Assembly (NCBI GenBank): GCA_024694565.1
Contig: JAILJR010000230.1
Location: forward strand, 18,875 to 82,874
Direction: 5' to 3'
Origin: Butyrivibrio sp.
GTDB taxonomy: Bacteria; Bacillota; Clostridia; Lachnospirales; Lachnospiraceae
Length of the DNA stretch: 64,000 nt
The notes under the pieces were generated by a model that worked only from the letters and a program-made list of their open reading frames with translations, ran no database searches and was not told the origin of the DNA. The position numbers and the translations under genes are program-made. This document shows, one piece after another, positions 27,614-35,616 of this stretch (positions are counted from its first letter, which is position 1; every line of letters starts with the position of its first letter).

Positions 27614-28087
27614 ATGATAACAGTACGACGTGCCAATAGCGATGATATAGCAAGGATTCTTGAGCTTCTCGTCCAGGTGGACATGGTGCATCATAATGGA
27701 AGGCCGGATATATTCAAAGGCCCTGCGACCAAGTATAACGAGAGTGAGCTCAAAGAGATAATTTCAGGGGACAGTACCCCGGTATTTGTTGCTGTGGATG
27801 AGAGGAATACAGTACTCGGACATGCATTCTGCATCCACAGGCAGATTACTGATGATCACGTTCTCACAGACATCAGGACGCTGTATATTGATGATATATG
27901 TGTGGATGAGAACTGCAGAGGAATGGGTGTAGGGAAAACATTGTATGAGCATGTGGTTGCCTATGCCAGAGAGAACGATTATTATAATATAACGCTCAAT
28001 GTGTGGTCCTGTAATCCCGGTGCACTTGCATTTTATGAGTCAATGGGATTAAAGCCGCAGAAGGTAGGAATGGAGAATATTCTATGA
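27614..28087 (+). CDS. GNAT-family N-acetyltransferase
   Basis: From ATG 27614 (the track's 27464 start adds unrelated residues) the product is 157 residues with a clear GNAT fold. MITVRRANSDDIARIL begins strand one, DICVDENCRGMGVGKTLYEHV is the acetyl-CoA pyrophosphate loop (motif A), and NVWSCNPGALAFYESMGL is motif B. The acceptor is unknown; related single-domain GNATs acetylate amino groups of small molecules or proteins. The gene closes with a strong terminator. Confidence 0.88.
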   Translation: MITVRRANSDDIARILELLVQVDMVHHNGRPDIFKGPATKYNESELKEIISGDSTPVFVAVDERNTVLGHAFCIHRQITDDHVLTDIRTLYIDDICVDENCRGMGVGKTLYEHVVAYARENDYYNITLNVWSCNPGALAFYESMGLKPQKVGMENIL

Positions 28088-28089
28088 CG

Positions 28090-28116
28090 AAAAGCCCCTC
28101 TGATGGGGCTTTTTTG
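28090..28116 (+). terminator. Intrinsic terminator after the GNAT gene
   Basis: AAAAGCCCC / GGGGCTTTTTT hairpin with a six-base loop. A TATAAT at 28118-28123 directly after may be the -10 of the following gene. Confidence 0.85.
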
Positions 28117-28220
28117 TTATAATGTATTTAGTCGGGATTCTTGAACGCATTTTCCTTAATGCGCTTAAGAAATCAATGGGTTGATCTTATAAACAAGCGT
28201 TCACAGGAGGTATTGCTATC

Positions 28221-29915
28221 ATGAACTATCAGGCAAGATATGATGAATGGATGGAAAGATTAAGTGGCGATGATCCGTTAAGAAAAGAACTGGAATCAAT
28301 TTCTGACAATGAAACAGAGAAGGAAGAGAGATTTTTTCAGGATCTTGGCTTTGGTACAGCAGGACTTCGCGGAAAGGTCGGAGCCGGTACTAACAGAATG
28401 AATTTCCTGACTGTAGGAAAGGCATCCCAGGGTGTTGCGGATTACATAGTATCACAGGGTAAAGATGCAATGGACAAAGGAGTTGTCATTGCCCATGATC
28501 CAAGGCATTTTTCCAGGGAGTTTTCAGAGCTGGCAGCGGGAATATTTGCTGCGAACGGTATAAAGGTGTATACTTTCCCGGACCTGCGCCCGACTCCGGA
28601 GCTTGCATTCATGGTGAGAAGACTCGGCACAGTATCGGGGATCAATATAACAGCATCTCACAATCCCAAGGATTACAATGGATACAAGGCCTATTGGGAG
28701 GATGGCTGTCAGGTCTCATCAGAGGTTGCAGATGGGATGACAGAGTGTATCAATGCGGTAGACATATGGAATGGTATCAAGAGGCTGGATTATGAAGAGG
28801 GAGTAAAGTCAGGGAAGATAACTGTCCTGGGTGAGGAATATGACAGGGAGTATCTTGACAGGATTGAGTCCATTGCAATACACGAGGGTGATGAACTGGA
28901 TCTTTCAATTCCGCTGGTATACACTCCTCTGAACGGCTGTGGCTCAATTCCATTCAGACAGATGCTTACAGACAGGGGCTTTAATAACTGGAAGATAGTG
29001 CCGGAGCAGGAAAACCCGGATTCCGATTTCACGACAGTTGGATATCCTAATCCTGAAGACCCTAAGGCTTTTGCCCTCAGCGAGAAATACGGCAGGGAAT
29101 TTGGAGCGGAGCTGCTCATGGCTACAGATCCCGATTCTGACAGATTTGCAATAGAGATAAGGGATGAAGATGGAAATTATATCCCTCTTAATGGAAATCA
29201 GACCGGGTATCTGCTTGTAAATTATATTCTTGAGGGGCGTCAGAGTGCCGGAACCCTGCCTGTTAAGGGGGCGATGATCAAATCTATTGTTACCTCGACG
29301 CTTTCGACCATAATTGCAAGAGCCTACGGTGTTGAGATGTTTGAGACACTTACAGGATTTAAAAATATCTGCGGCAAAATTCCATATCTTGAGGAAAATG
29401 GATATACATATCTGTTTGGCTACGAAGAATCAGTTGGTTATGCGGTATGTGATGCTATCAGGGATAAGGATGGAATATCGGCCGGAATGCTGGTGGCCGA
29501 GGCGGCAGCATACTACAGAAAGCAGGGGAAGACCCTGTATGACGTACTTATGGAAGTATATGCAAAGTACGGCTACTTTGCTGAAGATGAACCCAATATT
29601 GTGCTTGAGGGTATAGCCGGAGCTCAGCGTATTCAGCGCATGATGAAGTATTTCAGGGAGAATCTTCCAAAGAAGGTTAATGGAGCAAAGGTTGAAAAGG
29701 TAATTGATTATATAAACGGATATGAGGAAATCCCCCCGCAGAATGCCCTAAGACTGTTTTTGGATAACGGCTCATGGTTTGCTATAAGGCCAAGCGGTAC
29801 CGAGCCAAAGATCAAGTTCTATTTCTACTCAAACCAGAAGTCCTGGGATGAAGCGATAAAAGTTAATAAGCAGATTAAGGATGAAATCCTGTCTCTTATC
29901 AATTCAGTCGAGTAA
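28221..29915 (+). CDS. pgcA: Phospho-sugar mutase (alpha-phosphoglucomutase/phosphomannomutase, PgcA type)
   Basis: Interconverts glucose 1- and 6-phosphate (or mannose equivalents), linking glycolysis to UDP-glucose. The 564-residue protein has the phosphoserine loop TASHNPKDYNGYK (Ser near residue 146), the metal loop TDPDSDR, the sugar-binding GYEES motif and the phosphate-binding RPSGTEPK motif. Length and motif order match Firmicute PgcA. RBS AGGAGGT. A CooT-like gene follows. Confidence 0.94.
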   Translation: MNYQARYDEWMERLSGDDPLRKELESISDNETEKEERFFQDLGFGTAGLRGKVGAGTNRMNFLTVGKASQGVADYIVSQGKDAMDKGVVIAHDPRHFSREFSELAAGIFAANGIKVYTFPDLRPTPELAFMVRRLGTVSGINITASHNPKDYNGYKAYWEDGCQVSSEVADGMTECINAVDIWNGIKRLDYEEGVKSGKITVLGEEYDREYLDRIESIAIHEGDELDLSIPLVYTPLNGCGSIPFRQMLTDRGFNNWKIVPEQENPDSDFTTVGYPNPEDPKAFALSEKYGREFGAELLMATDPDSDRFAIEIRDEDGNYIPLNGNQTGYLLVNYILEGRQSAGTLPVKGAMIKSIVTSTLSTIIARAYGVEMFETLTGFKNICGKIPYLEENGYTYLFGYEESVGYAVCDAIRDKDGISAGMLVAEAAAYYRKQGKTLYDVLMEVYAKYGYFAEDEPNIVLEGIAGAQRIQRMMKYFRENLPKKVNGAKVEKVIDYINGYEEIPPQNALRLFLDNGSWFAIRPSGTEPKIKFYFYSNQKSWDEAIKVNKQIKDEILSLINSVE

Positions 29916-29961
29916 TGAAAATAGTGGAACAAACAAAGTAACCAGTGAAGGGGGAATACAA

Positions 29962-30144
29962 ATGTGCCTTTCTACGGCTTACAGGGATTCAAATCCCGAG
30001 GAAGTGCTTATGGAATATGTCAGCTCCATCAATATTGATGGGGAAAACATAACTCTGACAGATCTCATGGGCGAGAAAAAGACATTTAAGGGAAGTCTTA
30101 AGTTCGCTGATCTGACAGGAGCGGTGATACGTATAGACTGTTGA
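29962..30144 (+). CDS. CooT-family nickel-binding protein
   Basis: From ATG 29962 (GAAGGGGG upstream; the track's 29881 start overlaps the mutase) the protein has 60 residues: MCLSTAYRD, then EVLMEYVSSINIDG and DLMGEKKTFKG. It fits the CooT family, where Cys2 is the Ni(II) ligand in a small homodimer that helps nickel insertion into CO dehydrogenase. Here no CODH is near, but a CooC-type ATPase lies 3.4 kb away, supporting a shared metal-handling theme. Family membership is from pattern recall; the metal bound is not shown. Confidence 0.75.
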   Translation: MCLSTAYRDSNPEEVLMEYVSSINIDGENITLTDLMGEKKTFKGSLKFADLTGAVIRIDC

Positions 30145-30154
30145 GCAAAAAAAA

Positions 30155-30186
30155 GAGGAGCTGCATAAAGGCAGCTCCTTTTTGGG
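30155..30186. terminator. Bidirectional terminator
   Basis: A 9-bp stem AGGAGCTGC / GCAGCTCCT flanked by A8 upstream and T5 downstream. It can end both the CooT-like transcript and the converging minus-strand cluster. Confidence 0.88.
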
Positions 30187-30209
30187 TGGTACGCTTTTGG
30201 GCGCACGCT

Positions 30210-30413
30210 TTATTGTACTTTTTCCTTCATTGAGTATGGCATTGCTGTTGTGTCTTGTCTCTTCATACTGTCAAAGCGCTTGATCATGAGTGGCTCCCAG
30301 ATGTAGTACATAAACTTGCCATCCAGATCATAGTAGAACACTGCAAATAGTGCGCCGTAAACAAGAGCTGCAATGCCTGTTAGCTTTAATATGAATTTGA
30401 TAAATTTATTCAT
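30210..30413 (-). CDS. Small single-pass membrane protein of the dehydratase cluster (paralogue 1)
   Basis: 67 residues: basic start, one membrane helix (about residues 8-28, ending LFAVFYYDLDGKFM) and a polar tail. It resembles the 51-residue product at 38395: both share a K..K..K.TG hydrophobic helix, an aromatic-rich exit with DLD or NLD followed by K.M, and a basic tail. TATAGGAGATTG is a good RBS. It ends the minus-strand dehydratase operon. Function is unknown; a membrane anchor for the neighbouring complex is conceivable. Confidence 0.7.
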   Translation of the reverse strand: MNKFIKFILKLTGIAALVYGALFAVFYYDLDGKFMYYIWEPLMIKRFDSMKRQDTTAMPYSMKEKVQ

Positions 30414-30512
30414 GACAATCTCCTATATAAACACTTATTTTTATCTGACTTATCCCTGTTGGACGCAGCGCCTAACCTGTCAGGGTACGGCTGCCAAGGA
30501 CCTTTGTGTTTT
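30414..30512 (-). other. Structured spacer in the dehydratase operon
   Basis: On the minus strand GGCAGC pairs with GCTGC, enclosing CCCTGACAGG, with TTGG / CCAA outside. It is a compact multi-stem fold without a T-run, between the large subunit gene and the small membrane protein gene. Confidence 0.35.
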
Positions 30513-32204
30513 TTACCAGCTGTTTGAGTCGTCAAAATCAAGAAGTGTGGGATCCAGAGGCTCCTCTCGCATGACTGTTGTCATATAGTCATTTATTATG
30601 CCGCGGATTTCTGCGCGGGATACAGTTCTCTTATCCGGAAGGGCGTGGGGAACCCAGATTGCGTGAATGTCGCGCTTTCTGAATTCATCCTCAAATACTC
30701 CGTGGATGCCCTGCATTCCCTTGCACTGCAGCTGATCATACATTATGACCATGTCACAGTTAAATCTTTCCATATAGTCGAACAGTGAAAGAATATGCTC
30801 GTGACCGCCGACAGCCATCGCTCTCATAGGAGCTTTCTCATTGTACAAGCCAAGATCCTCCAGTGCATGTTCATATGTATCGGTCCTGAGATACTGGTCA
30901 AACATGAGCGAATCCATGTTTATAATGCAGTTGATTCCCCAGCAGTTGTATGCCCAGGTACACCAGTGTGAGTAATAAAGCGGAGCGCAGCTCCAGGCTA
31001 TGGCTCTGTGCCTGGTCTTTGGGAAGGTCCTGATCTTGTTTTTTACAGTCTTGTTCATGATGCGCTTAACGCGGTCATCAATCTCGTGCCAGATCGGTCT
31101 GTCACCGTCCTGAGAGTAATAGATTCTGTAAAGAGCCTGGGCAACACTTGTAATAGGGTAGCTGTCTGTCTTTGCAGCCACATCCCACTTCTCCCATTCA
31201 AACTCTGTGAGCTTGTTGAAGCTCTGAGCATATTTTACATACTGATCCCAGTCAAACTTTATTCCAAAGTGCTCCTCAATGAATCTCCAGCAGCCCTCTA
31301 TCTCCTTCTGGCAATGTTTTTGAACCAGAGGATCATCATAGCGCATGGGCTGTGGCATTGCGTAGAGAGGGCGGTTAAGGAACCAGTCCTGAAGTACTGA
31401 GGTTGCAACCGAGCCGTCGCAGGCTTCATTCGAAGTGACCATTACAGGTGAGTAGTCCGGATAATCGTCAAGTACAAAGAGTCCATATTCAGCCTGGCAC
31501 ATAGGACAGGGATCCGCCGGAAGTCCGATTGACTGTGCTGCATCGATGTAGTTTAGTACAGTGTGGTTATTTACGTGAACCGATACGAAGTAAGGTATCA
31601 TCTCAAGAGGAATATCCTCGAGGATGTCCCTGAAGGGGTAAAAGATACTTCCGCTGACAGTTTCATTGTGGGCAATATTGTAGTTCCACTTGTCGGGAGT
31701 CTTGCCGCCGTTAAGCTTTTTGTCAGACTGAAACATTCTTATAATCTGCCTGATGGATTCACTTACCATTGCGCGATAGTGCCAGGCAGAGGCTCTCAGG
31801 GCATCATCTCTTACGCCTTCAAGCCCCCTGTCGAACCAGTGCATTACAGTGAGATAAGTCTGGCCCATCCAGCGATAGCGCATAATTCCCTTGGCAAAGT
31901 CAACGATTCCCATGGGGCCGTCTCCATATTTTACGATATCGCTGACCATATGAGCGTAATTGTATAGCCATATCATGTTGAAATAATACATGGTGTCTTT
32001 TACACCACGCCATTCACGGTGTTTGTAAAGACCTGTATTTCCTACATAGAGATCGCCAAGGCGTCTCTCCTCATGAGGCTTGCCATACCAGAAATCATGC
32101 AATGACTTCTTTATGTCCCTGGGTCTGTTTTTTTCTTCAGGGCTTTTTTCAACTACAAAGAGCTCTTTATACTTTGCTTTTATGTCCTTTAAGCCTATAC
32201 CCAT
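30513..32204 (-). CDS. 2-hydroxyacyl-CoA dehydratase-family Fe-S subunit, long type (copy 1)
   Basis: 563 residues. The protein belongs to the HgdA/HgdB-BcrB/C-FldB/C superfamily, whose subunits hold [4Fe-4S] clusters and perform radical dehydrations or low-potential reductions after ATP-driven electron injection. Candidate ligands lie in PADPCPMCQAEYG and SNEACDGSVA. It is about 100-150 residues longer than usual through an N-terminal extension, and is paralogous to the 591-residue protein at 35617 (shared HREWRG or RREWRG, RYRWM or HYRWM, and an EPLDP/EPVDP...LLDF ending). Its start overlaps the stop of the short subunit by one base (TAATG), so the pair is co-translated. Substrate unknown. 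Confidence 0.85.
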   Translation of the reverse strand: MGIGLKDIKAKYKELFVVEKSPEEKNRPRDIKKSLHDFWYGKPHEERRLGDLYVGNTGLYKHREWRGVKDTMYYFNMIWLYNYAHMVSDIVKYGDGPMGIVDFAKGIMRYRWMGQTYLTVMHWFDRGLEGVRDDALRASAWHYRAMVSESIRQIIRMFQSDKKLNGGKTPDKWNYNIAHNETVSGSIFYPFRDILEDIPLEMIPYFVSVHVNNHTVLNYIDAAQSIGLPADPCPMCQAEYGLFVLDDYPDYSPVMVTSNEACDGSVATSVLQDWFLNRPLYAMPQPMRYDDPLVQKHCQKEIEGCWRFIEEHFGIKFDWDQYVKYAQSFNKLTEFEWEKWDVAAKTDSYPITSVAQALYRIYYSQDGDRPIWHEIDDRVKRIMNKTVKNKIRTFPKTRHRAIAWSCAPLYYSHWCTWAYNCWGINCIINMDSLMFDQYLRTDTYEHALEDLGLYNEKAPMRAMAVGGHEHILSLFDYMERFNCDMVIMYDQLQCKGMQGIHGVFEDEFRKRDIHAIWVPHALPDKRTVSRAEIRGIINDYMTTVMREEPLDPTLLDFDDSNSW

Positions 32205-33397
32205 TATACGGAGCCCTCCTTCTGAATTTTCTTGAGCTCGATGCTCTCGACAAATGCCTGGAACCTGGTCCTTAACTGGCCGACAGCATTATTGACGTAT
32301 TCCTTTTCGATGGAGCATACAGGGTACCCGAAATCCCTTGGAATTATTATGGTATCAATGGTCCTCTCGTAGCTCCAGTACTCGCAAAACTTCATCTGCG
32401 AGATGATGATTCCGTCTGCCTTGTACTCTTTTGCCGTGTCGGCAAGGAACTGTTTCCTTTCACGCATTATATGCTGCTCCATAAAGCGCGGGCACTGGCT
32501 TGTCTCAAGATAGTGGCGCGCTATGGCACGAAGAGGAGTCTCTCCTTCTTTTACAACTATCTCATCCCTTCCGGGAAGAGACCCGTAGCAGTACCTGTCT
32601 GCGACAACGAGAGCACCGCATTCCTCGATAAGCTTTATGAAATCAGGGTCATCCTCCTCAGATCCTGCAAGAACCACCTTACATCTGTAGTTCTTCTTTA
32701 CATCGCTCTTTCGGGTCTTAAGCTCATCGGCGATGTCGCGAAGCTTGTCCATGATCAGATACTTGGGACAGACAAGAGAACAGAGGTTGATGATGGCGAA
32801 TTCCCAGCCGGTTATGGTGGGCTCGTCAAGCTTCCTGTAGCTGCCGATCTCCCGGATAAGCCTGCATAGTTCGTTGTGCTCCCCGATGGTCTTAAGAAGT
32901 GCCTCGTCACTTATATCGATACCAAAGTGCTCTTTTAACTTGTCGAGAACATGGACCTGAAGCTGGTTCTCATAGTGGTCTATGGAGTTATCGTTTTTCT
33001 TGAAGGGTACATCAGTGAATTCGCAGAAGAAGTCGGGGTTCTTGATGATGTCCAAAAGCTGCAGGTGTTCCTGAAACCTGCAGGTGACGGCACATGTCTC
33101 AGTCGCCATTTCGGCATCAAGGAAGTTTAAACCGCCCTCCAGCGCTCTCTCTAAAAGGCAGCGGCCGTACATGCAGGTGCGATTGGACATATAATAGGTC
33201 GCCATATCCGGGGATCCGCTCCGTGGTGCGCGAAGACGTACAGAAAAACATCCTGGAAGGTCCAAAAGTACCTCGGGCATAAAGTAGCAGGTATAGCCCA
33301 GGGCGCGCCTGCCTTCTGCCTTGGCCTGGCGCACCAGCGGATTGTTCGCTTCCTGTAAAAGGTCTTCGAGCTCAAAAATGTGCACGAGATCTTTCAT
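32204..33397 (-). CDS. 2-hydroxyacyl-CoA dehydratase-family subunit D, short type (copy 1)
   Basis: 397 residues with the normal fold of this superfamily. Cysteines occur at the three places where [4Fe-4S] ligands are expected: GYTCYFMPEVLL, NRTCMYGRC and TETCAVTCR. The C-terminal domain has VVADRYCYGSLPGR and SQMKFCEYWSYER, typical of HgdB/BcrC-like proteins. It is paralogous to the 400-residue protein at 34334. GGAGGT precedes ATG 33397. It is the first gene of the minus-strand operon and diverges from the CooC-like gene. Confidence 0.88.
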   Translation of the reverse strand: MKDLVHIFELEDLLQEANNPLVRQAKAEGRRALGYTCYFMPEVLLDLPGCFSVRLRAPRSGSPDMATYYMSNRTCMYGRCLLERALEGGLNFLDAEMATETCAVTCRFQEHLQLLDIIKNPDFFCEFTDVPFKKNDNSIDHYENQLQVHVLDKLKEHFGIDISDEALLKTIGEHNELCRLIREIGSYRKLDEPTITGWEFAIINLCSLVCPKYLIMDKLRDIADELKTRKSDVKKNYRCKVVLAGSEEDDPDFIKLIEECGALVVADRYCYGSLPGRDEIVVKEGETPLRAIARHYLETSQCPRFMEQHIMRERKQFLADTAKEYKADGIIISQMKFCEYWSYERTIDTIIIPRDFGYPVCSIEKEYVNNAVGQLRTRFQAFVESIELKKIQKEGSV

Positions 33398-33547
33398 TGA
33401 ATAAATATACCTCCGTTGTAGTGGGTGAAAACAATTGACAGTTTTGCCAAAAAAACAACAAAAAACAGTAATGTTATGATATCATTAATCAACACTGATG
33501 AAAAGAATCATATAATAGGTAACAGGTGTTTAGTTTTAGGGGGATTT
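33398..33547. promoter_or_regulatory. Divergent promoter region of the dehydratase cluster
   Basis: A 150-base AT-rich spacer between the two operons. It contains a perfect palindrome ATGATATCAT (33476-33485) inside TAATG...CATTA, a TATAAT (33511-33516) suitable as -10 for the plus-strand operon, and an unpaired TTGACA at 33435. Exact promoters are not resolved. Confidence 0.45.
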
Positions 33548-34309
33548 ATGGCGAATAATACAGTTGTCATTGCACTGGCAGGCAAAGGTGGCGTTGGCAA
33601 GACGTCTCTTTCTGCTGCCATAGTAAGACTTCTATCTGAAAAAAGACCTGACGCTAAGATCCTTGCAATTGATGCGGATCCTGCGGTAGGTCTTTCTGTT
33701 GCTCTGGGGGTTGAACCCGGTGCGACCCTTGATCAGATCAGGAAGAGAGTGGCGGAGGATGTCACAGGGAAGCTTCGTGATACCCAGGACATACTGGCAG
33801 AGGCTAAGTTCCGGTTATATGATGCCATGGAGGAGCAAAGAGGCTTTGCGTTCCTGGCTATTGGCCGTCCTGAGGCAGCAGGCTGCTACTGCGCTATAAA
33901 TACCTATCTTAAAAAGGTGATTGAGATGCTCGTAGACGACTTCGACTTTGTTGTAATAGATGGTGAGGCAGGAATTGAGCAGATCAACAGAAGGGTGATG
34001 GAAAAGGTTACTCATCTTATCTGCGTGTCAGATCAGAGTCAGAAGGGACTTCGTATCATCGAGACAATCAGGAATGTGGCCGATGAGCTCGTCATGTATG
34101 AAGAGGTTGGTCTGATCGTAAACAGAGCACTTTTTCCGGACAGGATAAAAGAGAATACAATTGGCAATGTCAGAATTGTATCCGTAATCCCACAGGATGA
34201 TTCCATGACTGAGAATGACATGGAGGGGAGAAGTATTTTCGAGCTTCCGTGTGATGCCGGAATATTAAAGGGCGCAGACACTGCCCTTAAGAATTTAAAA
34301 ATCTATTAG
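33548..34309 (+). CDS. CooC-family nickel-insertion-type ATPase
   Basis: From ATG 33548 (AGGGGGA upstream; the track's 33425 start is too early) this is a 253-residue MinD/ParA-like P-loop ATPase. Deviant Walker A is GKGGVGKTS, followed by DADPAVGLS. The CooC hallmark is present: GRPEAAGCYC, with C113-x-C115, the CxC that binds nickel at the dimer interface in Carboxydothermus CooC. FVVIDGEAGIEQINRR is Walker B. CooC matures CO dehydrogenase; here it heads an operon of dehydratase-family proteins, so its client is probably one of these or an enzyme elsewhere. Confidence 0.85.
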   Translation: MANNTVVIALAGKGGVGKTSLSAAIVRLLSEKRPDAKILAIDADPAVGLSVALGVEPGATLDQIRKRVAEDVTGKLRDTQDILAEAKFRLYDAMEEQRGFAFLAIGRPEAAGCYCAINTYLKKVIEMLVDDFDFVVIDGEAGIEQINRRVMEKVTHLICVSDQSQKGLRIIETIRNVADELVMYEEVGLIVNRALFPDRIKENTIGNVRIVSVIPQDDSMTENDMEGRSIFELPCDAGILKGADTALKNLKIY

Positions 34310-34333
34310 AGGAAGACTGGAAAGGAGGTAGCC

Positions 34334-35536
34334 GTGCAGGATTTAAAATATCTGATCAAATTTGAAAATCTTCTGGAGGACGCCGCCAATTATCTGGTAA
34401 AACAGGCACAGGAAGAAGGGCAGTTCGCAATCGGATACACCTGCTATCACATGCCGGAGGTGCTGCTCAATGTTGATAATTGTTTCTCAACACGTATGCG
34501 CGCTCCGCGTACAGGCTCAATAGACATTTCTACATATTATATGTCGAACTACACCTGTGAATTTGCCAGGGCGCTGCTTGAGAGAGGAATAGAGGGAGGC
34601 TATGAGTTCCTGGATGGGATTGCTGGAGTGGATGCCTGTTCAGCCATGAACAGATGCTATGAACATCTGGAAATTCTTGACTGCAACCATAAACCTCATT
34701 TTTTTGTGACACACACAGATGTGCCGTACAAGGTAGAAAGCTACAATGTGGACCAGGTGGCAACACAGATGAGACTAAGGCTCCTTGATGTGATGCATGA
34801 AAAGCTGGGAACAGATGTATCTGATGACGCCATAAGGAGAGCTGTAGAGGAGCACAACAGATTATGCAGGGTCATAACCGAGATTGGAAATATGAGAAAG
34901 CTCGACAATCCGCCTGTAACAGGATATGAATTTCATGTTATCTGTCTTGTGAGCTACTGCTGTCCTACTGCCAAAATTCTTCCTCTTCTCGAGGAAACTC
35001 TTAAGGAGATACAGAACAGGAAAACTGACCCAAAGCCCTGGTTCAGAGCAAGGGTTGCAGTAGTCGGATCTGAGGTGGACGATCTGGATTTCACGAGACT
35101 TTTAGAGGAGTCGGGTGCAATGGTTGTGGCTGACAGGTACTGCTATGGCTCTTTCCCGGGAAGGGAGGAGATTGTCCTGAATGATGATGAGGATATTGTG
35201 AAGCAGATAGCCAGGCACTATATGCTGACAAGTGAGTGTCCGAGATATATGGCCGAGGAGAAGATAGAGCAGAGGAGAAAGACTGCTGACAGACTGGCAA
35301 AGGAGTTTGGTGCTGACGGGATTATCTATGAGCAGATGAAGTACTGCGATTTCTGGGCATTTGAGAGACCTCTGGCAAGCCATATCCTGACTGAGGAGTA
35401 CGGATGGCCGACGCTTTCGATAGACAGGTCGTACAACGTGCACAATTCAGGACAGTTAAGGACCCGCTTCCAGGCTTTTGTCGAGGCTCTGGAGATCAAG
35501 CGGATCAGAAATCAGAAGACAACCAGGATAGTATAA
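34334..35536 (+). CDS. 2-hydroxyacyl-CoA dehydratase-family subunit D, short type (copy 2)
   Basis: 400 residues, GTG start with AAAGGAGGT upstream. It is colinear with the 397-residue copy: GYTCYHMPEVLL, NYTCEFARALLE and VDACSAMNRC supply the cluster cysteines, and YEQMKYCDFWAFER corresponds to the C-terminal motif. It lies 24 bases after the CooC-like gene and should pair with the long subunit that follows. The two short copies diverge well along their length, suggesting distinct roles rather than recent duplication. Confidence 0.88.
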   Translation: MQDLKYLIKFENLLEDAANYLVKQAQEEGQFAIGYTCYHMPEVLLNVDNCFSTRMRAPRTGSIDISTYYMSNYTCEFARALLERGIEGGYEFLDGIAGVDACSAMNRCYEHLEILDCNHKPHFFVTHTDVPYKVESYNVDQVATQMRLRLLDVMHEKLGTDVSDDAIRRAVEEHNRLCRVITEIGNMRKLDNPPVTGYEFHVICLVSYCCPTAKILPLLEETLKEIQNRKTDPKPWFRARVAVVGSEVDDLDFTRLLEESGAMVVADRYCYGSFPGREEIVLNDDEDIVKQIARHYMLTSECPRYMAEEKIEQRRKTADRLAKEFGADGIIYEQMKYCDFWAFERPLASHILTEEYGWPTLSIDRSYNVHNSGQLRTRFQAFVEALEIKRIRNQKTTRIV

Positions 35537-35542
35537 AGAATA

Positions 35543-35610
35543 ATGAAAATTGTGGACAGTTCCTAAGTAACCGGACATTTGCCGGTATTTCTTGGGATCC
35601 AACAGGAGGT
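35543..35610 (+). promoter_or_regulatory. Hairpin leader element A before the long dehydratase-family gene
   Basis: CCTAAG (35562-35567) pairs with CTTGGG (35591-35596) around an inner CCGG/CCGG stem with a 7-base loop, followed by AGGAGGT. It is similar in sequence and fold to the leader at 55421-55488 and in part to 38587-38615. Confidence 0.5.
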
Positions 35611-35616
35611 ACCTGT

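Noticed and set aside
24770-28110. guaA-end attachment site of an integrated island
   Set aside because: No direct repeat of the guaA 3' end was found downstream, and no integrase is present.
33435-33480. TTGACA (33435) with TATGAT (33475) as a promoter
   Set aside because: The spacer is 34 bases, about twice the usable length.
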